DNA from: a virus
IMG/VR virus record: IMGVR_UViG_3300047377_000118
Span: 1 to 34,590 of that record
Reading direction: 5' to 3' (one strand)
DNA: 34,590 nt
Below, in pieces: positions 1-6,327 of this stretch. Made by a program: the position numbers and the translations under genes. A model generated the notes under the pieces. It made no database searches, was not told the DNA's origin, and saw nothing but the letters and a program-made list of their open reading frames with translations. Position 1 is the stretch's first letter; every line of letters begins with the position of its first letter.

Positions 1-1
1 G

Positions 2-169
2 CTCAATATGTCTGTATATATGCGATCTAACGACTTATGGTATGGTTTCTGCAATGACCAATACCAATTTAGCATGTTACAAAAAATGATTGCAGAAAAA
101 TTAAACATACCAGTAGGTTGGTATTATCATCATGCACATAACCTACATTTATATAACGATAAAATTTAA
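2..169 (+). CDS. ThyA-family deoxynucleotide (hydroxy)methyltransferase, C-terminal fragment; possible dCMP specificity
   Basis: Only the last 55 codons are in the window; the reading frame is open from position 2 to the TAA at 167-169. The RSND...YG block, the VG pair and the terminal HLY align without a gap to E. coli ThyA residues 166-209: the Arg of RSND falls on R166, the Asp on D169, the glycine on G173, VG on 196-197 and H-L-Y on H207-Y209. In this alignment the GAC at 56-58 puts Asp at the ThyA Asn177 position. N177 recognises uracil; Asp at that site is found in T4 dCMP hydroxymethylase, and the equivalent mutation lets Lactobacillus thymidylate synthase act on dCMP. The protein stops five residues after the HLY motif, whereas ThyA continues for about 55 more. 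I infer a dCMP hydroxymethylase or methylase rather than dTMP synthesis. The catalytic Cys region is outside the window. The stop overlaps the next start (TAATG). Confidence 0.85.
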   Translation, partial: LNMSVYMRSNDLWYGFCNDQYQFSMLQKMIAEKLNIPVGWYYHHAHNLHLYNDKI

Positions 170-972
170 TGTACTATTTATATCACATTCCTGGTAAAAA
201 GATCGGTGTAACACGTGATCTTGATACCAGAGTTACCCTTGTGCAAGGCTACAAGGAGGGAGAGTACGAAGTTCTAGACCAGTCAGAAGATATAGATTAT
301 ATATCAGACTTGGAGTTAGAACTTCAACAGTCTTATGGCTATCGTAAAGACTTGCAACCTTATAAAAACTTATTTAATAAAATGAAAATAAACGCAACAG
401 AACAAACCTCGACATTCCCATGTCCTGTTAATAAACTAAAAGGCAGGCTCATGGACAACATAGGTAAGAAATGGCAGACGGAGTTTGGCCAGTTTAAAAT
501 AAACGAACAAACAATACCATGGATAGTAGATAATGCAAAAACATCCATGTTCAATACCGAGAGATGTTACATATATAACAAGGCATATTGGAATATGTTT
601 CAAAATAAAGATCCTAAGTCAGGATGGATTCCTAGTTCAAGCAATGGTACTTACATAGTACAAGAGCCCGATAAAGACAAATACTACTTTGGGTTAATAA
701 GACAATGGGCTCAAGATAAAGGTATATACGATAAAGGCGATACGAAAACGCAGTATATAAAACTTGCTGAGGAGTTTGGTGAGCTTGGTAAAGCATTGCT
801 AAACAACGATCAACCAGAAGTTGTAGATGCTATTGGCGATATGGTTGTAGTATTAACTAATTTGGCACATCAAAGAGGAGTTACTATCGAGTCATGCATT
901 AAGTCAGCATACAACGTGATAAGTAAACGAACAGGTAAAATGATTAACGGAACATTTGTAAAAGACAACTAA
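169..972 (+). CDS. GIY-YIG-like N-terminal domain fused to MazG-type NTP pyrophosphohydrolase
   Basis: The protein has 267 residues. Residues 1-70 look like a degenerate GIY-YIG nuclease fold: a YLY start, KIGVT at 11-15, and an Arg at 21 in the usual helix position. Residues 75-165 are a linker or middle domain I do not recognise. From about 185 it is an all-alpha MazG-type domain with the Mg-binding pattern ExxE...ExxD: E202 and E205 in EEFGEL, then E217 and D220 in EVVDAIGD. MazG-family enzymes hydrolyse (d)NTPs to (d)NMP plus pyrophosphate; some relatives, such as mammalian DCTPP1, prefer dCTP. Placement directly after a ThyA-like gene (TAATG overlap) suggests it supplies that enzyme with a monophosphate or clears an unwanted dNTP. 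The MazG domain is well supported; nuclease activity of the N-terminus is doubtful. Confidence 0.8.
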   Translation: MYYLYHIPGKKIGVTRDLDTRVTLVQGYKEGEYEVLDQSEDIDYISDLELELQQSYGYRKDLQPYKNLFNKMKINATEQTSTFPCPVNKLKGRLMDNIGKKWQTEFGQFKINEQTIPWIVDNAKTSMFNTERCYIYNKAYWNMFQNKDPKSGWIPSSSNGTYIVQEPDKDKYYFGLIRQWAQDKGIYDKGDTKTQYIKLAEEFGELGKALLNNDQPEVVDAIGDMVVVLTNLAHQRGVTIESCIKSAYNVISKRTGKMINGTFVKDN

Positions 973-973
973 T

Positions 974-1252
974 ATGAAAGATTATAGAATAAAAACTGAA
1001 GACCCTATTGTACAGAAAATAATTAAAAAGATCGACGAACGTAGCGAGTTCGGTATGAAAAAATATGGGCAGTCTATGATGCAAGAGGTTGTAAACAGAG
1101 AAAAAGATCTTGGTGCATTTATTGTTGATGTACAGGAAGAATTAATGGATGCAATATTGTACTTAGAGTCAGCAAGGCATTGTCTACGAGACGAGATCGA
1201 AGATGCAATGCTAGCAAGACTTACTGAAGATAAAAATGAAGAAGTCTTATAA
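974..1252 (+). CDS. Small MazG-like all-alpha protein, possible nucleotide pyrophosphohydrolase
   Basis: This 92-residue, probably all-helical protein contains an R-x-x-x-G-x-K-K-Y-G block near residues 23-32 and an EELMDAILYLE helix (E55, E56, D59, E65). Both resemble short MazG-like and phage dATP/dGTP diphosphohydrolase-type proteins. It lacks a clear first ExxE helix, so it may be a divergent or half-length enzyme acting as an oligomer, or only a structural relative. It begins one base after the preceding gene ends, and its 3' end overlaps the endonuclease gene by 17 bases, so it belongs to the same transcript. Together with the upstream MazG fusion it gives two putative dNTP-trimming proteins next to a ThyA-like enzyme. 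Confidence 0.6.
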   Translation: MKDYRIKTEDPIVQKIIKKIDERSEFGMKKYGQSMMQEVVNREKDLGAFIVDVQEELMDAILYLESARHCLRDEIEDAMLARLTEDKNEEVL

Positions 1253-1691
1253 AAGAAAAAGTAAAGGTCCTGTCAGAGCTAAAAAGACTAGTTATGACGG
1301 GATAACCTTTGCATCTGGTTTAGAAAAGTATATGTACAAAGCTTTAAAAGAAGCTAACATACATGCCTTATATGAAGGAGAAACATTTGAACTTGTTGAA
1401 GCTTTTAATTTTCCTTTTGAGTGCTACGAAAGATGTGGCAATGGAAAAGGAGAATATAAAAACAGAGGCAATAAAAAGGTTTTAAATATTAAGTATACTC
1501 CAGATTTTATAGGTAAAGGCTTTATAATAGAATGCAAAGGTAGAGCAAATGAATCTTTTCCACTTAGATGGAAAATGTTTAAGAGTTTAATAGCAAGCAG
1601 CAAGATAGGACCTTGTACTTTGTATAAACCTCAGAATCAAAAAGAATGCGACGAAACAATAAACTTAATACTGAGCAGCAAAAACAGCTAG
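1236..1691 (+). CDS. T7 endonuclease I-like Holliday-junction resolvase
   Basis: The 151-residue protein carries the phage T7 gp3 signature: SGLE with catalytic Glu30, YTPDF with Asp90, and IIECKG with Glu99 and Lys101, matching E20, D55, E65 and K67 of T7 endonuclease I. Such enzymes resolve branched DNA before packaging and help degrade host DNA. The N-terminus is very basic (about ten K/R in the first 18 residues). Compared with T7 gp3 it has an extra segment at about 63-82, rich in Gly, Asn and Lys with Cys63 and Cys67, between the first catalytic Glu and the PD motif, and it lacks the long C-terminal tail of T7 gp3. The start lies inside the preceding gene (17-base overlap). Confidence 0.88.
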   Translation: MKKSYKRKSKGPVRAKKTSYDGITFASGLEKYMYKALKEANIHALYEGETFELVEAFNFPFECYERCGNGKGEYKNRGNKKVLNIKYTPDFIGKGFIIECKGRANESFPLRWKMFKSLIASSKIGPCTLYKPQNQKECDETINLILSSKNS

Positions 1692-1807
1692 CTAGAGAGA
1701 AATATGCCGAGCGTCAACTTGATCGATGGATAAAATGGAAGTGGGATACGCACGGCTATATAAAATGGAATGAATTAATAGAACAATGTAAAAAATATAA
1801 CATATGA
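1646..1807 (+). CDS. Micro-gene, 53-residue Trp-rich hypothetical protein
   Basis: The ATG at 1646 lies inside the endonuclease gene in another frame (46-base overlap), and the frame stays open to TGA at 1805-1807. The product is charged and probably helical, with four Trp residues at 28, 31, 33 and 41. It has no signal peptide or membrane segment. Its stop overlaps the ATG of the next micro-gene (ATGA), the same coupling used by genes around it, which supports it being translated. No closer in-frame ATG exists. I do not recognise the function; position suggests a small accessory factor of the nucleotide and recombination operon. Confidence 0.6.
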   Translation: MRRNNKLNTEQQKQLAREKYAERQLDRWIKWKWDTHGYIKWNELIEQCKKYNI

Positions 1808-1965
1808 AAAATTGGAGTTTAAGTATAGGGTTATACCCTGGAATATTAGTAGGATTTAGATCTTACGAATCAGAAGATAAAACAACGCACGTAGCTTACG
1901 TACCTTTTATCGATCTAGCTTTAGAAGTATATCACAATATAGAAGAAGACGAAGAAAATGGCTAG
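1804..1965 (+). CDS. Conserved-looking 53-residue phage protein
   Basis: The frame runs from ATG 1804 (overlapping the previous TGA) to TAG 1963-1965. The N-terminal half reads W-S-L-S-I-G-x-Y-P-G-I-L-V-G-x-R-S-Y-E, followed by a hydrophobic VPFIDLALEVY segment and an acidic tail. I recall small phage proteins of this kind (an S-I-G-x-Y-P-G-I core followed by R-x-Y-E) from many tailed phages, always without known function. The alternation of hydrophobic and polar residues suggests a short beta structure. It overlaps the next micro-gene by 8 bases. Coding status is likely; function is unknown. Confidence 0.72.
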   Translation: MKNWSLSIGLYPGILVGFRSYESEDKTTHVAYVPFIDLALEVYHNIEEDEENG

Positions 1966-2092
1966 ATTAGTAGTATCTTCTTATTTAAAGAAAACAAAAA
2001 CAAAAAGACCTGGTGTTCACGCAAAAACTAAAACATCAAGAAGTAAAAACAGTAAACATTATATAAAAAAATACAGAGGACAAGGTAGATGA
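1958..2092 (+). CDS. Small very basic phage protein (44 residues)
   Basis: ATG 1958 to TGA 2090-2092 encodes a Lys/Arg-rich peptide containing KRPGVHAKTK at 16-25 and ending YIKKYRGQGR. There are about 17 basic residues and no acidic ones, so nucleic-acid binding is plausible but not shown. Short proteins with the same layout (GVHAKTK...KKYRGQGR) are ones I recall near replication or nucleotide genes of marine phages. The stop overlaps the nrdB start (ATGA), tying its translation to ribonucleotide reductase. An alternative role as a translated leader peptide cannot be excluded. Confidence 0.68.
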   Translation: MARLVVSSYLKKTKTKRPGVHAKTKTSRSKNSKHYIKKYRGQGR

Positions 2093-3048
2093 GTTTATTT
2101 AAAGAAAGAATTGCATACAAACCATTTGAGTACCCTGAGTATTATACTGAGGGTTGGTTGAAACAAGCTCAAGCGTTTTGGTTACATACAGAAATACCTA
2201 TGTCGGGTGATGTAAAAGACTGGAACGAAAAACTAACTGATAAAGAGAAAAACCTAGTGGGAAATATCCTGCTGGGTTTTGCTCAGACTGAATGTGCTGT
2301 GTCTGACTATTGGACGCAAAAAGTTGTTGGTTGGTTTCCTAAGCATGAAATACAGCAAATGGCTATGATGTTTGGATCGCAAGAAACAATACACGCTGTA
2401 GCTTATAGTTACCTTAATGAAACTCTAGGGCTTGAAGACTTTGAAGCATTTTTACACGAGCCAGCAACAGCTGAACGATTTGAAAACTTAGTAGCATACG
2501 ATGGTAATGATCCTGTAGGTATTGGTAAGTCGCTAGCTATATTCAGTGCATTTGCAGAAGGCGTTTCGTTGTACTCTGCTTTTGCAGTGCTATACAGCTT
2601 TCAGCTTCGCAACCTACTAAAAGGTATTGGCCAGCAAATGAAATGGTCTGTAAGAGACGAAAGCTTACATTCACGTATGGGTTGTAAGTTATTTAATCAC
2701 ATGTGCGATGAAATACCTACTCTTAGAGATGAGTGCCAAGATGATATACATAAGGCAGCGGAAACAATGGTTGAGCTTGAAGAGAAATATATAGATAAAA
2801 TGTTTGAGATGGGTGATATAGAAAACCTAAAGTCTGAAGACTTAAAGCAGTTTGTTAGAAAAAGAGCTAACGAAAAACTACAAGAACTAGGTTACGATCC
2901 AACATTTACTTATTCGCAAGAAGCTGCAGACAACCTTGATTGGTTCTACCACTTAACAGGTGGTGTCACTCATACAGACTTTTTTGCTATGAGACCTACG
3001 GATTATTCTAAAGCTAATGAAGGTGAAGATTTTGAAGATATATGGTAA
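2089..3048 (+). CDS. nrdB: Class I ribonucleotide reductase, small (radical-generating) subunit
   Basis: The 319-residue R2 subunit houses the dimetal cofactor that starts the radical used by NrdA to reduce ribonucleotides. Aligning ligand spacing with E. coli R2 gives E68 (for D84), E99 (E115), H102 (H118), E157 (E204), E191 (E238) and H194 (H241); Y106 falls on the radical Tyr122. Helix spacings 31, 3, 34 and 3 match; only the E99-E157 interval is shorter. The first ligand is Glu instead of Asp while the tyrosine is kept, an unusual combination. The acidic, aromatic C-terminus (EDFEDIW) is the expected docking tail for the large subunit. It sits six bases before nrdA. Confidence 0.96.
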   Translation: MSLFKERIAYKPFEYPEYYTEGWLKQAQAFWLHTEIPMSGDVKDWNEKLTDKEKNLVGNILLGFAQTECAVSDYWTQKVVGWFPKHEIQQMAMMFGSQETIHAVAYSYLNETLGLEDFEAFLHEPATAERFENLVAYDGNDPVGIGKSLAIFSAFAEGVSLYSAFAVLYSFQLRNLLKGIGQQMKWSVRDESLHSRMGCKLFNHMCDEIPTLRDECQDDIHKAAETMVELEEKYIDKMFEMGDIENLKSEDLKQFVRKRANEKLQELGYDPTFTYSQEAADNLDWFYHLTGGVTHTDFFAMRPTDYSKANEGEDFEDIW

Positions 3049-3054
3049 TTAATT

Positions 3055-4752
3055 ATGTGGAATAAAGAATGGAAAAAAGGCGTTGATTACCCTGATTGGG
3101 GTGATAACGAAGTATATAAGAAAACAATAGGTGGCCAGTACTTGCTACCTGGTGAAAGCCCAGCTGATGCTTACATGAGAGTTTGTAAGACTGTTGGAAT
3201 GCGTTTAGGACGTCCAGAACTCACCGAAACATTTTATGAGTATATATGGAAGGGTTGGCTTTGTCTAGCGTCTCCAGTGTTGTCTAACACGGGCACAGAA
3301 CGTGGTCTACCGATCAGTTGTTTTGGCATTGATGTTGGCGACAGTATATATGATATAGGAAATAAAAATTTAGAGATGATGCTACTCGCGAAACACGGCG
3401 GCGGAGTTGGTATCGGAGTTAATATGATTAGACCTGCCGGAAGTAAAATAAAACAAAATGGAACATCAGACGGAGTTGTCCCTTTCTGCAAGATCTATGA
3501 TTCTACAATCCTTGCTACAAACCAAGGAGCAGTTCGAAGAGGAGCTGCTTCAGTCAACATTAACATTGACCACGCAGATTTTGAAGAGTGGCTTGAGATA
3601 CGAGAACCTAAAGGGGATGTTAACAGACAAAGCCTTAACTTACATCAATGCGCAGTTGTTGGTGACAAGTTTATGCGAAAGCTTGAACTCGGAGATCCAG
3701 AAGCTAGAACTAAGTGGAGTAAACTTATTAGAAAACGAAAAGCAACTGGCGAGCCGTATATCCTCTTTAAAGGAAATACAAACAAAGCAAATCCAGAAGC
3801 ATATAAAGAAAACGGATTAAAAGTTCATATGACTAATATATGTAGCGAGATTACGTTACATACAGATGAGTCACATAGCTTTGTGTGCTGCTTGTCTTCT
3901 TTAAACTTAGCTAAGTATAACGAATGGAAAGATACCAATATAGTATACGATGCTATATGGTTTCTAGACGGAGTACTTGAAGAGTTTATACAGAAAGCAA
4001 AAGGTAAGATCGGTTTTGAAAATGCAGTTAGATCTGCTGAGAAAGGTAGAGCATTAGGATTAGGCGTTTTAGGTTGGCATACTTATTTACAAGAAAACAA
4101 TATACCATTTGAAAGCCTGCCTGCACAGTTTGAAACTCGTAGAATATTCTCAACTATGATGGTTGAATCTACAAGAGCTAGTATGGATTTAGCTGAGCTT
4201 TATGGTGAACCACTTTGGTGTGCCGGTACTGGTTTGCGTAATACGCACCTACGTGCTGTAGCACCAACAGTCAGTAACTCTAAGTTATCAGGCAATGTAT
4301 CACCTGGTATTGAGCCTTGGGCTGCTAATGTATTTACAGAGCAGTCTGCCAAAGGTACTTTCATTAGAAAGAATCCAACATTAGAAAAGTTGTTACGTAA
4401 AAAAGGTAAGAATAATAAAGATGTTTGGAATAAGATACTAGAAGATGGAGGTTCTGTACAAGACTTAGATTTCTTAACAGACGAAGAAAAAGATGTTTAT
4501 AAAACATTTAAAGAGATAAACCAACTAGAACTAGTAAAACAAGCTGGAATAAGACAGCAGTTTATAGATCAAGGTGTTAGTTTGAATTTAGCTTTTCCAA
4601 AAGAAGCTACACCAAAATGGATTAATAAAGTCCATATGGAAGCTTGGAAACGTGGAATTAAAACATTATACTACATGCGCACTGAATCTGTGCTGCGTGG
4701 TGATATAGCTCAGAAAGCGCTAAGTGAAGACTGCATGGCTTGCGATGGCTAA
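3055..4752 (+). CDS. nrdA: Class I ribonucleotide reductase, large (catalytic) subunit, cone-less
   Basis: The 565-residue catalytic subunit converts NDPs to dNDPs. Active-site elements are all present: C89 in ISCFG, the N261-x-C263-x-E265 triad in TNICSEI, C278 as the partner of C89, the radical-relay pair Y539-Y540 in YYMRTES, and the C-terminal C560-x-x-C563 dithiol shuttle. The N-terminal ATP-cone that gives dATP feedback inhibition is absent (C89 corresponds to E. coli C225), as in many phage enzymes, and the C89-N261 interval is also shorter. It is the last gene of the plus-strand operon, directly followed by a terminator. The frame is continuous, with no sign of an intein or intron. 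Confidence 0.96.
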   Translation: MWNKEWKKGVDYPDWGDNEVYKKTIGGQYLLPGESPADAYMRVCKTVGMRLGRPELTETFYEYIWKGWLCLASPVLSNTGTERGLPISCFGIDVGDSIYDIGNKNLEMMLLAKHGGGVGIGVNMIRPAGSKIKQNGTSDGVVPFCKIYDSTILATNQGAVRRGAASVNINIDHADFEEWLEIREPKGDVNRQSLNLHQCAVVGDKFMRKLELGDPEARTKWSKLIRKRKATGEPYILFKGNTNKANPEAYKENGLKVHMTNICSEITLHTDESHSFVCCLSSLNLAKYNEWKDTNIVYDAIWFLDGVLEEFIQKAKGKIGFENAVRSAEKGRALGLGVLGWHTYLQENNIPFESLPAQFETRRIFSTMMVESTRASMDLAELYGEPLWCAGTGLRNTHLRAVAPTVSNSKLSGNVSPGIEPWAANVFTEQSAKGTFIRKNPTLEKLLRKKGKNNKDVWNKILEDGGSVQDLDFLTDEEKDVYKTFKEINQLELVKQAGIRQQFIDQGVSLNLAFPKEATPKWINKVHMEAWKRGIKTLYYMRTESVLRGDIAQKALSEDCMACDG

Positions 4753-4757
4753 AAAAG

Positions 4758-4791
4758 AAAAGAGGGTAGCTTTTAGTTACCCTCTTTTTTT
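4758..4791. terminator. Bidirectional intrinsic terminator between convergent operons
   Basis: A stem AAAAGAGGGTAGC / GTTACCCTCTTTT with a five-base TTTTA loop and one mismatch is followed on the plus strand by a T run, and on the minus strand by a T/C-rich tract ending in six T. It lies just after the nrdA stop and covers the last codons and stop of the minus-strand gene ending at 4773, so it can end both transcripts. Confidence 0.9.
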
Positions 4792-5018
4792 CCTTGTAAA
4801 TATCCTTTTTCATATTCAACTTCTTTTTCTAAGTTGATTATTCTTTTTTCTAAACCGTCTATCACAGTTATTTTTTTATCTAACCTACCTCTGACAGATA
4901 CTAGATCAGATTTTATAGTAGTAAACTCTGCATATATACTACCTGCTGCGAATACAGCAGCGACTAGCCAAACTACTATTGACCAATTTTTTGCTAAAAA
5001 ATTATTTACTTCAGACAT
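4773..5018 (-). CDS. Small membrane protein with coiled coil; i-spanin or holin candidate
   Basis: 81 residues. A hydrophobic segment at about 13-30 (WSIVVWLVAAVFAAGSIYA) is preceded by a short N-terminus and followed by a charged, heptad-like region at 35-73. This N-in, single-TM plus periplasmic coiled-coil layout is that of inner-membrane spanin subunits, which pair with a lipoprotein o-spanin to fuse the membranes at lysis; small holins can look similar. A lipoprotein candidate (7145-7294) and an amidase are in the same operon. It is the last gene of the late operon, and its stop lies in the terminator loop. Family assignment is by architecture only. Confidence 0.7.
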   Translation of the reverse strand: MSEVNNFLAKNWSIVVWLVAAVFAAGSIYAEFTTIKSDLVSVRGRLDKKITVIDGLEKRIINLEKEVEYEKGYLQGKKEGN

Positions 5019-5315
5019 TTATTCTCCGCATTTCTTACTTGGATCATCTACTCTTCTCCAGTCTTCTTTTTCAAACCAATCCCTAAGTGTAGCTCCTTTC
5101 CTACGAGCACCTCTTACGTTTGTTTTAGATGATCTTCTATATTTTCCTTTTGCCCCTGCAGATTTTTTAGCGTTAACTAGCTTTTGTCTCTCTGCTGAGC
5201 TCATGCTTTTTATTTTAGAAGCTGGTAAACAAGTTTTAGTAGTACCTCCACCTTTTTGTTTTTTTAAAGGTGAGTTATGTTTCATATCTATAAACCAGTT
5301 TACTCTTCTATTCAT
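5019..5315 (-). CDS. Basic hypothetical protein with SPLKK and GATLRDWF motifs
   Basis: 98 residues, strongly basic, no membrane segment. It has SPLKK at 15-19, a Gly-rich turn, a K/R-rich middle (SSKTNVRGARRKGATLRDW) and a C-terminal DWF...EDW segment followed by a terminal Cys. I recall proteins with this GARRKGATLRDWF-type block from phages and large DNA viruses, but without known function. The start overlaps the stop of the upstream gene (ATGA); a second Met at residue 11 (MKHNSPLKK) could be the true start, because related SPLKK proteins have the motif near the N-terminus. Cationic content suggests nucleic-acid contact or a virion role, which is inference. Confidence 0.7.
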   Translation of the reverse strand: MNRRVNWFIDMKHNSPLKKQKGGGTTKTCLPASKIKSMSSAERQKLVNAKKSAGAKGKYRRSSKTNVRGARRKGATLRDWFEKEDWRRVDDPSKKCGE

Positions 5316-5626
5316 ACCTTAGATTTAAGTCTTTTATTTTCTTTTTCAAGAAACTCAACTTTAATACGTAGCGCAGAAACTTCTTCCGTTAGTTCAAGAA
5401 CTGTCTCTCTCAACTCTTCTTTTTCCTTCGCGTTTCCAGCGAGTAATGACTCTAGGTTTTTTACTCTATTCTTCAAATCGTCTCTATATTGCACGCCGTC
5501 GTTATTTTGTAGTCTTATCTTCTTTGTTTCGTATTTAGCTTTTAATCTAGCTTCTAGAAACTTCCATATCGATGCTGATCCTAATACTGTTATTACAGTA
5601 ATTATTATTTGTGTAATTTCATTCAT
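5312..5626 (-). CDS. Single-TM coiled-coil protein; holin or spanin candidate
   Basis: 104 residues from the chosen ATG at 5626. A longer frame to 5665 would overlap the previous gene by 35 bases, whereas 5626 leaves four bases and has a purine-rich GGAAAGAAGAG eight bases upstream. Residues 5-22 (TQIIITVITVLGSASIWK) form one membrane helix. Residues 30-104 are a highly charged coiled coil with regularly spaced Leu, Val and Ile. This resembles short holin-like proteins of flavobacterial and marine phages and class II/III holins, but also i-spanins. With the amidase encoded upstream lacking any export signal, one of the two small TM proteins here should act as holin. Confidence 0.68.
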   Translation of the reverse strand: MNEITQIIITVITVLGSASIWKFLEARLKAKYETKKIRLQNNDGVQYRDDLKNRVKNLESLLAGNAKEKEELRETVLELTEEVSALRIKVEFLEKENKRLKSKV

Positions 5627-5630
5627 GGCA

Positions 5631-6320
5631 TTAACTCTTCTTTCCACCCATTTTACCAGGTCCACCAGCTTTTGTACATCTCACACCCCACCCGGAGGCG
5701 TAAGCGCTTGGCCATACATCAAATTTCTTTTTAGCCGCCGTTTTACAAGCTGGACTTATAGCTTTTAAAGGAGACTTAGATTTTTTAATCCTTTTAATAT
5801 CTTTAATTGAGTCTGTTTTAGAAGTTCTAAGCCCTGTAGTGATTGCATCTACTTTCGTTGGACCAGTATATAAATCTTTACTTTCTCTAGGATAAGTTTT
5901 TGAGCCGTCGTAGTATTTTTTTGTAGGTCTCTTTCTAGGGCCAGCTGGTCTATCGTATTGAGGCTTAGGAGATAGCTTCGTTCCTCCATGTTTTTCTATA
6001 AAAGCGCTTCTGTTGTCAAAGGTGCTCATATATTTATCTAGCTTTGGCCACTTTTTAGAAGTAGACTTATACTCAGACTTAGGATATGCGTAAGGATCAC
6101 TTTTTCTTTCTTTAGCAAATTTTCTTCCTGCATAGCTGTCGCCATATGAGTCTTCCCTTTCTACTTGGTAAGCACGACCAACTACAGCAGAGTCTCTACG
6201 TGAAGGTATTTCTTCAAACTTTCCTTTCTTAGCGGTTTTCTTAGGTGGATCGATTTTTAACGGTGATGCTAGTCCATCTGTGTTGTAACCGCTTTCTTTT
6301 AATTTCTGATAAATGTTCAT
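5631..6320 (-). CDS. Basic hypothetical protein with FDVWPSAYASGW motif
   Basis: 229 residues, rich in Lys, Arg, Tyr, Ser and Pro and probably largely disordered. Two SPLK motifs occur at 19-22 and 183-186. The C-terminal domain (about 190-220) contains PACKTAAKKKFDVWPSAYAS and a second Cys in GVRCTK; Cys pairs around an FDVWPSAYASG core recur in uncharacterised proteins of phages and giant viruses as I remember them. No enzyme motif or membrane segment is visible. It lies seven bases after the Cys-rich gene in the lysis region. A DNA-binding or internal virion role is a guess from charge. Confidence 0.7.
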   Translation of the reverse strand: MNIYQKLKESGYNTDGLASPLKIDPPKKTAKKGKFEEIPSRRDSAVVGRAYQVEREDSYGDSYAGRKFAKERKSDPYAYPKSEYKSTSKKWPKLDKYMSTFDNRSAFIEKHGGTKLSPKPQYDRPAGPRKRPTKKYYDGSKTYPRESKDLYTGPTKVDAITTGLRTSKTDSIKDIKRIKKSKSPLKAISPACKTAAKKKFDVWPSAYASGWGVRCTKAGGPGKMGGKKS

Positions 6321-6327
6321 AGTTTTA

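Noticed and set aside
3458-3820. A 120-codon plus-strand frame inside nrdA
   Set aside because: It overlaps the catalytic core of NrdA, which has all expected motifs; the alternative translation is low-complexity and lacks motifs.
3055-4752. Possible intein or intron in the RNR genes, common in phages
   Set aside because: Both genes read through without insertions; all active-site motifs are in normal order and NrdA is shorter than usual, not longer.
5627-5665. Longer N-terminus for the 5312-5626 gene
   Set aside because: It would overlap the upstream gene by 35 bases and place extra charged residues before the TM helix; the ATG at 5626 has better spacing and a purine-rich upstream box.
4834-5768. 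Plus-strand frames of 162 and 163 codons
   Set aside because: They are antisense to the coupled lysis-region genes and are rich in Phe, Ser and Leu, the usual mirror of A-rich coding DNA.
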